Source: Rhodeus uyekii (Eukaryota > Chordata > Actinopteri > Cypriniformes > Acheilognathidae). From it: a stretch of DNA of 64,000 bases. This document shows, in pieces, positions 26,501 through 38,500 of the stretch. Positions within the stretch are counted from its first letter, which is position 1. Each line of letters opens with the position of its first letter. The notes beneath the pieces are model-generated. The model did not search any database and was not told where the DNA came from. It worked only from the letters and a program-made list of their open reading frames with translations. The translations under genes and the position numbers were made by a program. Location: contig JAWRVZ010000016.1 of the NCBI GenBank assembly GCA_037043235.1, positions 2,041,001-2,105,000 on the forward strand. Reading direction: 5' to 3'.

Positions 26501-29500
26501 CACACACACACAGCCTGTTTCAGCTTTTTTGTCTTTTTCTGTTTTGCGTATTTTTTTCCATTTGACATTCATACCCAGTCTATAAATGTATTTCTCTTAA
26601 AGTCAACATGAAATTTAAATAGAACCTATTTAACTTGGTCACACTTTGGATTAGTGTCTAATTCTCACTATTAACTAATTAGGAACTACGACATTTGCCT
26701 CAAATAAACTAATTACTGCTTATTAATAGTTAGTAAGGTGTTGTATGGTTTAGGTATTGGGTACCTACATTAAGGGATGTAGAATATAGCTATACAGAAT
26801 TAGGCATTAGAGTTGAGCCGGATACTCGGCTGTAACGAGTATCCGGTACGGATAAAAGCACTTTTGCCGAGTACGACTATTATACGAGTAATACGAGTCA
26901 ATATCTGTGATCGGATTGAATAAAAATCCTCATTGGGCAACTGACTGTGTCTGCGTTCTGTGATAGGATAGTCACAGCGCCCCTCCCCTACACAAACAGA
27001 TTTGCTGTGTCCCGCTCTGCTCACTCGCACACAGAACACTGAGAAGAGAACAGCTCTCTTTCTCTCTCTTTCTCTCCCTCAGTCACTTCGCAGGTCTTTT
27101 GCGTTAACGTTTAGGGTTTCTTCAGCTTCAGGTTTGTTTTTAATTTCGGTTTGTTTGTAGAACTTACTTATTAACCAGTAGAGTTCCGGTAAACGTGGTT
27201 TGTTCAGACGTGGTGCTTGGTAAAAACTAGCGTTGTGTCTCTGCCTGTCAGAGATTTTTTTCTTTTTTTAACTATCTGCTGGCTCTAACCAGTTTTTTGA
27301 CTTCACTCAAGAAATAATGATTAAAAATTATGATTTCTTCATAATTGCAACCGCATGTGTTTATATTCATTGTTGCAAAACTTATGTATATAGTTCGTTT
27401 GTTATCGTGATCAAAACCATTGATCTGAAGCTCAATGCTGATGCTCTCATGTAAATAGTTTTCTAATCAAAAGTAAATATAACAATTTCTGATTAACCCA
27501 TATCAAACCGATTAAAGCCCCGTCCAATTCTAGACAACCCGCTAAAATTCTGCCCACTTCCGGGTTAGGCCCCGCCCAGTCTGAGTACAGATACAGATAA
27601 TTCATGTGGTTAACAGATACAGATAGTATTAATGCTGTACTTGCTCATCCCTATTAGGCATTTTGCTTTTTCATTTTTCATATGTGCTTTTTAAGTACAG
27701 TAATACCTCGGTTTACGAGTTTAATTCGTTCCAAGAGCGAGCTCGTAAACCAAAATGCTCGTACACCAAAACAATTTCCCCCATAAGAACGCACTAAAAA
27801 TCAATTAATTCGTTCCACGCGACCATAAATGCCCATTTAAAAAAATATATTTTTTGTTTTACCCTATTAATTAGTTAAAATTATAACCATTAAGATCTCA
27901 TATAAATACGAATTAATAATTGACAAGTAAACCTTAAAAATACTTGACAATTTACTTTAAAGCACTTTAGCTTAGCCATGATGGAGACGAGAGGAGGGAG
28001 TTTACTGTCAGCTAGGGAAAACACAAAACCCGGATTCAAGTGCAAATTAGTGAATTTATTATAATAGTGCAGAAAACAAACCATGTCCTGTGGAGCAGGG
28101 CTGAAGTAATAATCCAGAGTGAATGTCATGGAGCCCGAGCACCGGAAGAGACAGCTCGCACGCGAGCCAAACGGCAGGGACAGCGCGCGTGCGCGCGAGC
28201 AAAACGGCAGGGGGACAGCGCGCGCGAGCGAGCAAACGACAGGGAGAGCGTGCGCGCGAGCAAACGACAGAGACAGCAGATGACATGAGAATGAGGTGCG
28301 TGAGATGATGGCTGCTGCAGTGATCAGTGACCACGCCCCACACACACATACACAGGCAGAGAGACAATGAATTCATGAACCCTGACAGTTACTGCTTAGA
28401 GGTACTGTACGTGTATATTTCTCTACGTGAACAATAGCGATCAGAATTCATTAATGTTTATAACAGGAGGTAAAACCTCTGTAAATCACTTATAAAAGTA
28501 TCACTGTGGTGAATGATGCAGCCAAACCAAACGAGCTGAGAGAATGAATGAGTTAAGGGGTGATTAAGGGGTTGGAACCACGTGACTGTTATGAGAGGCT
28601 GTGTTTAGGATATTTCTAGTAAAAATGCGCGCGACCATGCTGAGCGTTAGGACTTTTTCCACACAAAAAATGCACGTGGGGAGAGGGAAAATGTTTCTCG
28701 TACAATGCTCGTAGACCGATTCGACCCTCCATGCTCGTACACCGATTTGCTCGTATACCAAGTCGCTCGTAAATCGAGGTATTACTGTACTAATAAACAG
28801 CCAATATCCTAGTAATATGAATGCTAATAAGAAACTAGTTAATAGCGAGAATAGGACCCTAAACGGAACTGTTACCTTTACTTCTTTACACACATTGCTG
28901 GTATGGGTACTGCGAATTCACTCAGAAATGTCCTCTTATGGAAAGTAAAATAGGTTGAGTGCAATATCATGTTGACTTTAAATTTCTCTGTACAATTTAG
29001 ACCACTTTCTTGGAGTACAAAAGTCAGGGTTACGTCTATTCAGTTTCACTGTAATTTGGTTTCATTTTCCCTGCTCCCGTTTTGCCTGTGTTCCTTGGTA
29101 ATTAGTTTCTGAATAATCCTGCACCTGTTTCTGTTCTGGTTAATTAACTCTTCCTGTATATTAAAGCCCTTAGTTTTCTTATTTCTATGTCCGGTGTTGG
29201 CTATGGTTTAACGTGGTTGTGTTCTTCTTAGTTTTTCTTTGGATTATTGTTAAAGACATTTATTTCTCTGAATCTCCTGCGTCGTGCACTTCCTACAGCC
29301 ACACACGTGACAACATTCACTAGGCACTTAAAATTGCTTTCCTGCTTTATCCGCATCCACAGAGAACTCTGTGGAGCCTCTAGTGGACCTCTCCGAAGAG
29401 CTGAAATCAGACACAGAGCTGCTGGGAATGTTTTCTGATAACATTGGCAAGCAAACAGAGGAGCCCGGTAGGCCATTATGACTGTCTCTAAGTATATGAG

Positions 29501-32500
29501 AAGAAATAACAGCACATGTTTGCTGCTCTGATGAGCCCCTTCAGTGGGGTCCAGCTCTCTAGCTCTAATATTGTCAGTGTTGGGGAATCTGCTTTGAAAC
29601 AGGAACATCATAAGTTCATAAAGTTCTCATCATTTTAAAAGCATTGTGATATAAAGGCATGTGCTTAAATGCCAGATATAAAGTATGCCTATTAATAAAT
29701 GTTAATACAAAACATTTTGAGAGTTGCCAAACATAGCACATTAGCACAATGTTTCTATAAACTGAAACATTTCAGAGCTGATTTGAACTCGGTAACATCT
29801 CCCTTTCTCACACATACTTAAACCTCATTTCTCTGTAAATGGAGAAAGACTTGCATATCATTTATTTATAAATCTAACCCAAATGGTACATTTAACAAAA
29901 GTCATTTGCATTGAATGGTGGAGCTTTATTGTTATAAACAAGGGAAACATTCTCATTCACAGAAATGTTAATGCAAACAGGTCTGTGGCAAAAACAACTT
30001 TACACGTGTTGGATTTTGTCCACAAAGTAGTTTTATTTGACTATCATTTGCAATTTCCTCTTTATTTCCTGTGAGTTCAGTGCATTTGGAGGAATATAGA
30101 TATTATTTGTGCGACTCTACAGCAGAAATACACCTCTAATGTCTTATACTGTACAGTCATATGTTCATTATCAAAAAATAAACTTTGTTTGAAATAGGTA
30201 ATCAATTTAATATCTAAATATTTAATTACCCATCAGAGATGGTCTTGATTGTCTTTTCATTTTGTGAATTTTCTTGGCATTTCCATATTTCATTCTTAGC
30301 TGGTTTTATTTGACATTATGTATGAATCATCTGCAGAATCTTTCTTTCTCACTTCACTGTGCTGATCCCTCATTGTTTTTTGGTTTGGGTCTCTGTAGGT
30401 CTTGATTTTTGCCCTTTCCAAGTTGAGTGCTCTCCTTCACCATTTGGTAAGAGTTCATTGTCATGTTTTGTTAATTATTTTCTTTTTCTTCTATTCTCTC
30501 ACACCCTTTATTGGCACATTTCTTTTACTTTTTGATTGTTGACACGTCACTTGCATTGCATACTGCACCTGAATCCAATTATATGCATCTTGTAGTCTTG
30601 TTTGGTTACACGAAGTAAAACATCCCATAACAGGCACCTATCAGAAGCTAACAGACTGGGAATGATGCTGCAATGCAGTGCTGGATTAACAGATGTGGTC
30701 AAGGACGCTCTTACACCAGCACAGAACTGAGATGTTCAAGAGACAGGCATTTTAGAAAACTGAAGGCATTGACGAATGGCCTTCCTCCCGTGAGCGACAG
30801 TCAGGGCCTCTTTCTGAATGGATAAGTGAAGAATAGGTGCGCTGTTCCACTGAGATCCACTGAGTCCTTGGTTTGATGAAACCAACCCAGTAATTTCTGA
30901 AAGATGTTGAGCTATCATCCTTGCTGTTAAAACAGCCTTGGAGGACGAGGCAGTCTGACCTCCCTCAGAGCCAACGGTTATATTTCTAGTTGAATTATTT
31001 GCAGTGCTAAGTTGTTTTTGTTTTTTTCCATGACAGATATGATGTCAGTGAACAAGATCCACAGCATCCTCCTATCCAGTTTTGCTTATTAGTTTTAGTT
31101 CAGTGCTAGAGTAGTTCACCTTAAAAAGAAAGTTCTGTCATCACTTACTCACCCTCACTTACTGTCGTTCCAAACCAGTATAACTTTCAGTACAAAAGAC
31201 ATTATGAAGAATATTTAAATAGTTTTTGTTTTTTAAATGGGAAAAAGGTTGCTGTTCCGTCATTAATGAATAACTACACAGGAACAAATGAGTAACGCAG
31301 TATTAATACTCTTCTAACAAGAAACTCTGATTAACGAATTAGTAAGTAATAGTACTCAGTCAGATCAATCAATAACTACAATTTTTTTCATACCTCTCAC
31401 AGGACAGTTAAAACCTACTATGTACAGGTTCATAATTAACATTAATAATGCATATTAATTAATTAACTAGAGAATAAAGTTCGTCGAGACAAACTTTAGA
31501 AGTTGGCTTGAGAACATCGCACCAGAAACTTAAATTTAACATGTTGGTAGCATAGCATTAACTACGAAGTCGCTGCTATGAATCAGAAACTAACATGTTG
31601 CTAGGGTGTTGCTAAGTGTTCTGGGTGGTTGCTAGGGTATACAGAGTGGTTGCTAGGGTATCCGGGGTGGTTGCTAGGGTGTCCTGGGCGGTTGCTAGGG
31701 TATCGGGGTTGGTTGCTAGGTGGATTGTCAGTACTGACTCAAGTATTAACAAATCCTTCAGAAGGAATTAGTAATTATTTGGATCAGTATTCTAAAGTGA
31801 AAAACATGTTAACTCTAATGTAATGATTGAAACCATTGTATGCTTTTGAAGTTTTTGTACTATTTAGATATTATTAATGACGTAAGTTACTACATCTTTC
31901 AGAAGGAGCTAGTAATTACTTTGAACAGTATTGTAAAGTGAAAAGCATGATAACGCTCAAGTATTGATTGAAGTCATTGTAAGCTTTTGGATAGTATTTA
32001 TTTTATTTATTTTTTCAGATTGAGTCATTACTAGAAGGTTACCATGATCTTCACTTTAGAATACTGAACAATATTTTATTTAAGATTTTGTGGTGCAGAA
32101 AATGAACAGTTATACAGATTTGGAACAACATGAGGCTGAGTAAATTAACAGTTTTACTTTTGGATAAACTGTCCCTGACAAATCCAATTTCAGGACATCA
32201 GGGTCCAGTGGTGTGTTTAGTTTGTTGAGGTGGACATGACAATATTTGAATGCTTTTCTGTATATGTGTTTGTATAGGTCTGGATGTTACTCCTTTAACA
32301 GAAGATGCATCTGTCTCATCTCAAACTCATCTAGGCCGAACTCACCCACGTCAGCTGCCTGAGGAGCCACTGGATGGCATCCTCAGCCCTGAACTGGACA
32401 AGATGGTCACTGATGGTCTGTATATAACAAATTTATGCATTGTTGAATAGTAAAATTGATTCCTGAGACATCTAAATGTAAACACTGACTCTTTCTGCCG

Positions 32501-35500
32501 TACAGAATCAATACTCAGTAGACTCTACAAAATACCAGGTAGGTTATATACACAAAGCAAAAGCTGCCAGTGGACCTGTTAGTTCATTGTGTTGCTAATA
32601 ACCGTCCTGTTTCCTCGCAGAGCTTGGTGGGAAGGATGTTGAGGATCTCTTCACAGCTGTCCTGAGTCCCAGCACCAGCCAACCTCCTCAGATGCCTCAA
32701 CAGATCCAGGGAGCTCAAACCCTGCATGGTCCCTCAGGCCCTGGTTTACATCCCTCCCAAACAAACTCAGGTTTGTTAAAGGAAAATAATGATTAAGTGA
32801 TGCGGTTGAGACTCAACGAGATTTTGCTGTTGTCTGTTGACAGTAGTTCCTGTCTATATAATTTAAAGGTGATGTGTAATTTTATGCACAGTGAACTATG
32901 ACACTGTGGCGCAAAGAAAAACAAGAGAAAAAGAAAGAAAAACTGAATTATTTGAGCATCCCCATTAGGGATGTTGTTTTGTTTCCAACATAGCTCAGCT
33001 ATTCAGTGATTGCCGAATCTATGGTTCCAATGAATATTCGCAAACAGCATTGCAAATTTTTGTGTTCGATCTGAACTTGTGGTTAGACACATGAGCATAT
33101 TAGCTCTTGTGCAAGAAAGCCAGCAGTACAATCTTTATTATTCATTAAACGTTCACATTTATATGCAAATTACATTTTACATCTTTTAGTTTGTCAACAG
33201 TGATGTTATAGGGAACTTGTGATTGAATCAATCTTGAAATAAAGCAAACAATAGACAAAAAAAAAACTATTGTAACAAACAGCTGTAAACAGTTATTTGT
33301 TTACAGCAATAATTTAACATTAATTCTATCTTGTAAGGATTAACTAGCAGAAATTATTACTAAACCACCTGCATGACGTAAGTAACAACAGGTGTATATT
33401 GTTGAAACAGTTATGACAAGCTAGTTACTGTATTTTCCCGCATATAACCCACAGACGCAGATAATCCGCACCCGCATATAGCTTTGTGCAAAAAAAAATC
33501 ACTGGTATAACCCGCACCCTTATATAACCCGCATCCATAGATTGATGAACTTTTTTGTGTAAGTTCACATTTTGAATTTCGAATGTTGCTCACGTGACGT
33601 CAACTATCCATAACTGTTCATCTCGGTACACAGTGCTTGTGCACGAAATTCAAACAATAATAAAACAAACACAAGTCAGAATCAGAAGAAAAAGAAAAAG
33701 CAGTCTCTCCCGCTGTGCAGCAGCTCGTCCCTTAAGAAGCGATTCTACAGGTGTTGATAATCGGATGAGATGAGAAGAGCTCGCCCTCATGCAGCACAGC
33801 CAATCACGTCTTCTTGCATGATTGACAGGTCAGTCCTTAGGGACATAACAAATATATTGAAATATTATTACGTGTAAAAAAAATTGTGACATAGCCCGCA
33901 CCCTTATATAACCCGCACCCCCCCCCTGCGGGGTTTGTCAAATCTGGTACAAGCTGTGGGTTATATGCGGGAAAATACAGAAATTTCTCCAGCAATGCAT
34001 CTTACTGTGGTACTTAAGCAGCAAGTTACATTGCTGTACGGGAAAGCACAGTCGACATTGCCCAGTACAGCTAACATTGGCTTACAATAGTTTGAGTTTG
34101 GGGTTGGGCTTTCTGTTTTGACGATGGCAGATGGGAAATGTCCAAGACACACGCTTGTTTCTTGAACAGTCATTGTTTTTGTTATGGGGTGGGTTTGGTA
34201 GTGGTGCAAATATCACATATTTGTACTTTATCAGAATATTCTGGGTTTTGTACCAGCTCAGTTGATGGTATCTGTGACACTGACTCATAAACTCGTTTTT
34301 GTTTGTTTTTACAAACAAGTTTTTCTGTATTTTTTTTTTCTCAAGTAAACCAAACTGACATTACGTTGTGATGAATCTTGAAGACCAGGCATTGCACTGT
34401 TAGTCAGTTGTATTGGTATGTTTTTGTACAGGAATGTCTTCACGAATGCCAGTGATGAATGGTTTGATGGAGCCCAAACAGCAGTTTTCACAGTCCTTGA
34501 TTGGTCCTGGAACAGGACATGATATGGCTCGAAATATCCCCTCAATGCAGCGCATGCCTTTCTCAGACAATATTAGGTCAGCCATGAGTATATCTGTTTC
34601 AGACATATGCACACCCACACATATTTAAATTGCAGTATTGATAAAACAAGAAATAAACATGTTCTTGTTCAGTAGGTAAACATATTGTGGCCTAGTTAGA
34701 TAAAATCAGTATTTCTAGATGACTTTTATTATATCTACTGTGCAGGGACAGGAAGTTCAATCTGATAGCGCATGAGACTGCTGGTCCGTGGTCTGCTACA
34801 GGGTCAGCTTCTGCATCTGCTCCAGCCGCTGCCTCAGAGGTGGAGGGAGACTCCATGTCTACTGCACAGAAAAGCACTCTGAAGTGGGAGAAAGAGGAAA
34901 CACTCGGAGAACTTGCCACTGTTGCACCCGTCCTGTACACTAATGTCAATTTCCCAAACCTCAAGGAGGAGTATCCAGGTCTGCAAAGAGATTTTACAAC
35001 ATGTTACAACAGACATGAGTTTCCATTAGCAGCACATTTGACTATTTAGTATGTAATCTGACGTATTATATATCAAAGCAATTAAGAAAGTAAATAAGAT
35101 CTCTTTTGATTTACACGTTGACCTTAAATGATACCATCTCTTCTTAATGTCTCTCATTGTTACTCTTCTAATAGATACTTTTATTTTTATGTTATAACCT
35201 TACAGACTGGTCAACACGAGTAAAACAAATCGCAAAACTGTGGCGAAAAGCAAGTTCACAGGACCGGGCTCCATATGTGGTAAGTTGCACAGTATCAGCT
35301 GTAATAGATTGAGGACATTATCATCACATTGTTAAGCTGTGACAAAAAGGACTTTACAGTTCAGCAGCACAGTAAAATGCCTCTCTCTTCAGCTATAACG
35401 GGCCTACAAAATGTAGATATTAATCTAGATTAATTACAGAAAAGAGCAACATATAATAATAATAATAAATTTTATTTAAGGGCGCCTTACAAGACACTCA

Positions 35501-38500
35501 AGGACACCTTACATGCAAATAAAACATTACATTACAACCAAGAAATAAGCAACTACAGGGAAGAAAAAATAAAAATTGAATATATTGAACATATAGTGTT
35601 TTTTTATGTTTTGGGAAGCTGGTGATTTTAGTACATTTTTGACTACTCTCTACTCTCACAGCAAAAGGCCAGAGACAACAGGGCAGCTCTACGTATTAAT
35701 AAAGTCCAAATGTCCAACGAGACCATCAAGCGGCAGCCCACTCAGCCCCAGCAGCCTTTAGAAGTGTTTGATCCTGCTATACCACCACTGGACCCAGAGT
35801 TACTGTTCAAAGATCCACTGAAGCACAAGGAATCAGAACATGAGCAAGAATGGAAGTTTAGACAGGTAAGTCTAATATGGATATTTGCTTGGAAAAGGGC
35901 AAATCAGCTGCATTTTGAGCTACAGTTTTTCATTTTGTGTAGATTTTTGCAGAAGTGTCCTTCTCTTCTTTAGCATTTCACTTTACTAAAATGTTTAGTC
36001 TACTAAAACATTTACTTCAGAGACCAGAAAAGAATAAAAATCTTTTTTTAAATGTAATTTTCTTCAAGAAAAATTAATAAATTCTCAAGATCTTTTCAGA
36101 AATTTTCAGAACACGATTATTGTAGTCAATATTGAAATCATGATTGTTTGACAATTATTGGTGGGCGATAGGATCAAAGTCTTATTTCATGATTTTAATC
36201 ATTTTAGATGTCAGTACACTTTCACAATTATTGATAGGGTAAAAACTAATACTAGGTTTAACTAATGTGGCTAATTAAAAGGCCCTCTAAAAAGTTACAA
36301 AAGACAAGTAAACAGTTAGCAATACAATAAGTGCTTTAAGTTTTTCAGGATGATGTACTAACAATGGCATTTGGGTAAGTAATAGCCTACAACAGAATTT
36401 GAATGTAAAATAACAATACATAGTCTTCACTATACACATTAAATGTATTTTAATACTTATTAAAGCTACAAAAGTTATTTATTCAAGATCAGTGAGTAAT
36501 TTTATCTTTTTGTGTTTTGGTGTGTTTGATTAACATTAATGACAAACTAACGTAATTATATTGGGCTGCTGTCACTTTAAGACTGAATGCACGGAACCAA
36601 TATTCTGTTACAGGCGTTTTTTTTAATCAACCTTTTACATTCACTTAAGACATAATTGATTGTGTTTACATGGATACTTGCCAAAAGGCATTTTGACTTT
36701 TGTGTTTAGGTATAAATTTGTAGCCCGCAGTATATTTTGCTTATGCGCTTTCCGCTCCATCTGAGAAGCTGCTCACTGCAGAGCAAATGGGTGGAGCTTA
36801 CGTCTGGCTCCTCCTCGCTAGACGTCCAGCGAGGAGGAGCAAATGCAATTTGGGCCTAATGGGTGGAGCTAGAATATCCAACCACACCCTAACCCTACCC
36901 ACAACTCTGTCCCTCCACCCCATTAGACGTCCAGAGAGGTGGAACTGGACTATCCCCACCCCATTAGACGTCCAGAGAGGAGGAGCTGGACGTCATTTGA
37001 CTCTGCAGTGAGTACCACTTGCTCCATCTCGGGGTGTGCGCACAGAAAGCCACCTGGGTAACAGTGTCTCTTTCGCGGTTTAATGCGCTTTTAATGAGAC
37101 TGTGTCATATCAGGCACGTCCCGCAGTTTAGCAACAGTAGACTGCATATTACAACACTCACTTATTCGGCTGATTTGGATATTAAGTTTGGCTTGGGGAG
37201 GAAAAAAAGTGCACCACTGAGAAGGAAAGAATGGTGCGCTGGGCAGAATGCGGCAGCTGCACACTAATCGTTTTACCTTGATTATCTTGTTTTCATAATC
37301 GGTGGAAGCCAAAATCGAAATTGAAAATCTATTTAGTTTAATCACACAGCTCTAATATAGAATATAGTTTTTAAATTCTAAAGGAAAGACTTTTATCAAT
37401 GTTTTACTATTCCATGTATTTTATTATAATTGTGATGCATTGTGTATTTTAGGAAAAATCATAATTTGTTCATTTTCTTACTATTTAATCATTAGAATAT
37501 ATATATTTTCGCTTATTGTTGCAGCAAATGAGACAGAAAAGTAAGCAGCAAGCTAAGATTGAAGCTACACAGAAACTTGAGCAGGTGAAGAATGAACAAC
37601 TTCAGCAGCAGCAGCAACAACTCCCATCAATCAGCCAATCTGAGCATGACTCTTCCGGTAGCCTGAAGAGTCCAGTCTCTGTGCATTCTAACAATGGGAA
37701 CATGTCTCCCAAGCAGCCCAGTTCAAAGAACGGGGTTTCAAAGTCACAGCTGCCTGGCACGCCTACATCATGTTCCCCTGATGATGTATTTTTGCGCCCT
37801 CATCCTCCACCCCCATCTTCGGGTTCTCAGCCTCAATCTCCTCAGATGTTCTCCCCAAGCTCCTCTGGCTCTAGACCATCCTCACCCTGGGATCCCTATG
37901 CTAAAATGGTAGGCACACCCAGACCACCACCAACTGGGCAGGGGACTCCACGCCGTAACTCGGAATCAGGGAAATCTCCCAGGGGTCTTTCAGAGCCAAT
38001 TGGCTCTCCAACAGCCATATGTAACGACCCCTACGCCAAGCCCCCAGACACCCCAAGGCCAGCCGGAGCTACAGATCCTTTTCTCAAGCCTATGTGCCCT
38101 CCTAGAGCAAGTCAAACTTTGGAAGGAAGACATCTTATTAGCTCCCCAGGCCATGATCCATTCTCTAGGGTGTCTGTGAGAAAGGAAGCCTATCAGAGAA
38201 TGCCTCAAGGCAGGATGATACTCTCAGACCCTTATGCTCGTCCTTTGCTCACTCCTATCCCAGGCAGCAATGAATCAGGATCCGTCCAAGTTTTTAAAAC
38301 CCCAATGCCACCACCTCAGGCTCAGGAACAATATGCAGGTATGCATACACGGAGAGTTAGTGGGGATCCCTTTGAAAGATCAATGATGCCCCCTCGTTCC
38401 TCTGAGGTATTCTCCCAGAATCATCAGAATGATCCTTATGCACAGCCTCCGCTCACTCCACGTCCTGCAGGTAGTGATGGCTTTGGAAATCAGAGGGTTT

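Larger units (their letters stand above)
26637..28876. mobile_element. dispersed DNA element with GGTMACA termini, split by two later insertions
   Basis: Left ggtcacactttggattagtg; right ggaccctaaacggaactgttacc (shortened) gives inverse-complement termini. Host pieces are 26637-26807, 27654-27697 and 28788-28876, which join into the known cyprinid text (aacagccaatat, gttaatag) after removing the two insertions. Confidence 0.7.

Noticed and set aside
27890..28345. 151-residue minus-strand ORF, similar to an ORF at 6994-7347
   Set aside because: Both lie in copies of element B; similarity reflects repeat homology. The Ala/Arg/Cys-rich text comes from simple CG-rich repeats and shows no domain.
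33428..33980. CRISPR-like repeats
   Set aside because: The repeated words are terminal and subterminal parts of a DNA element, and the sequence is vertebrate.
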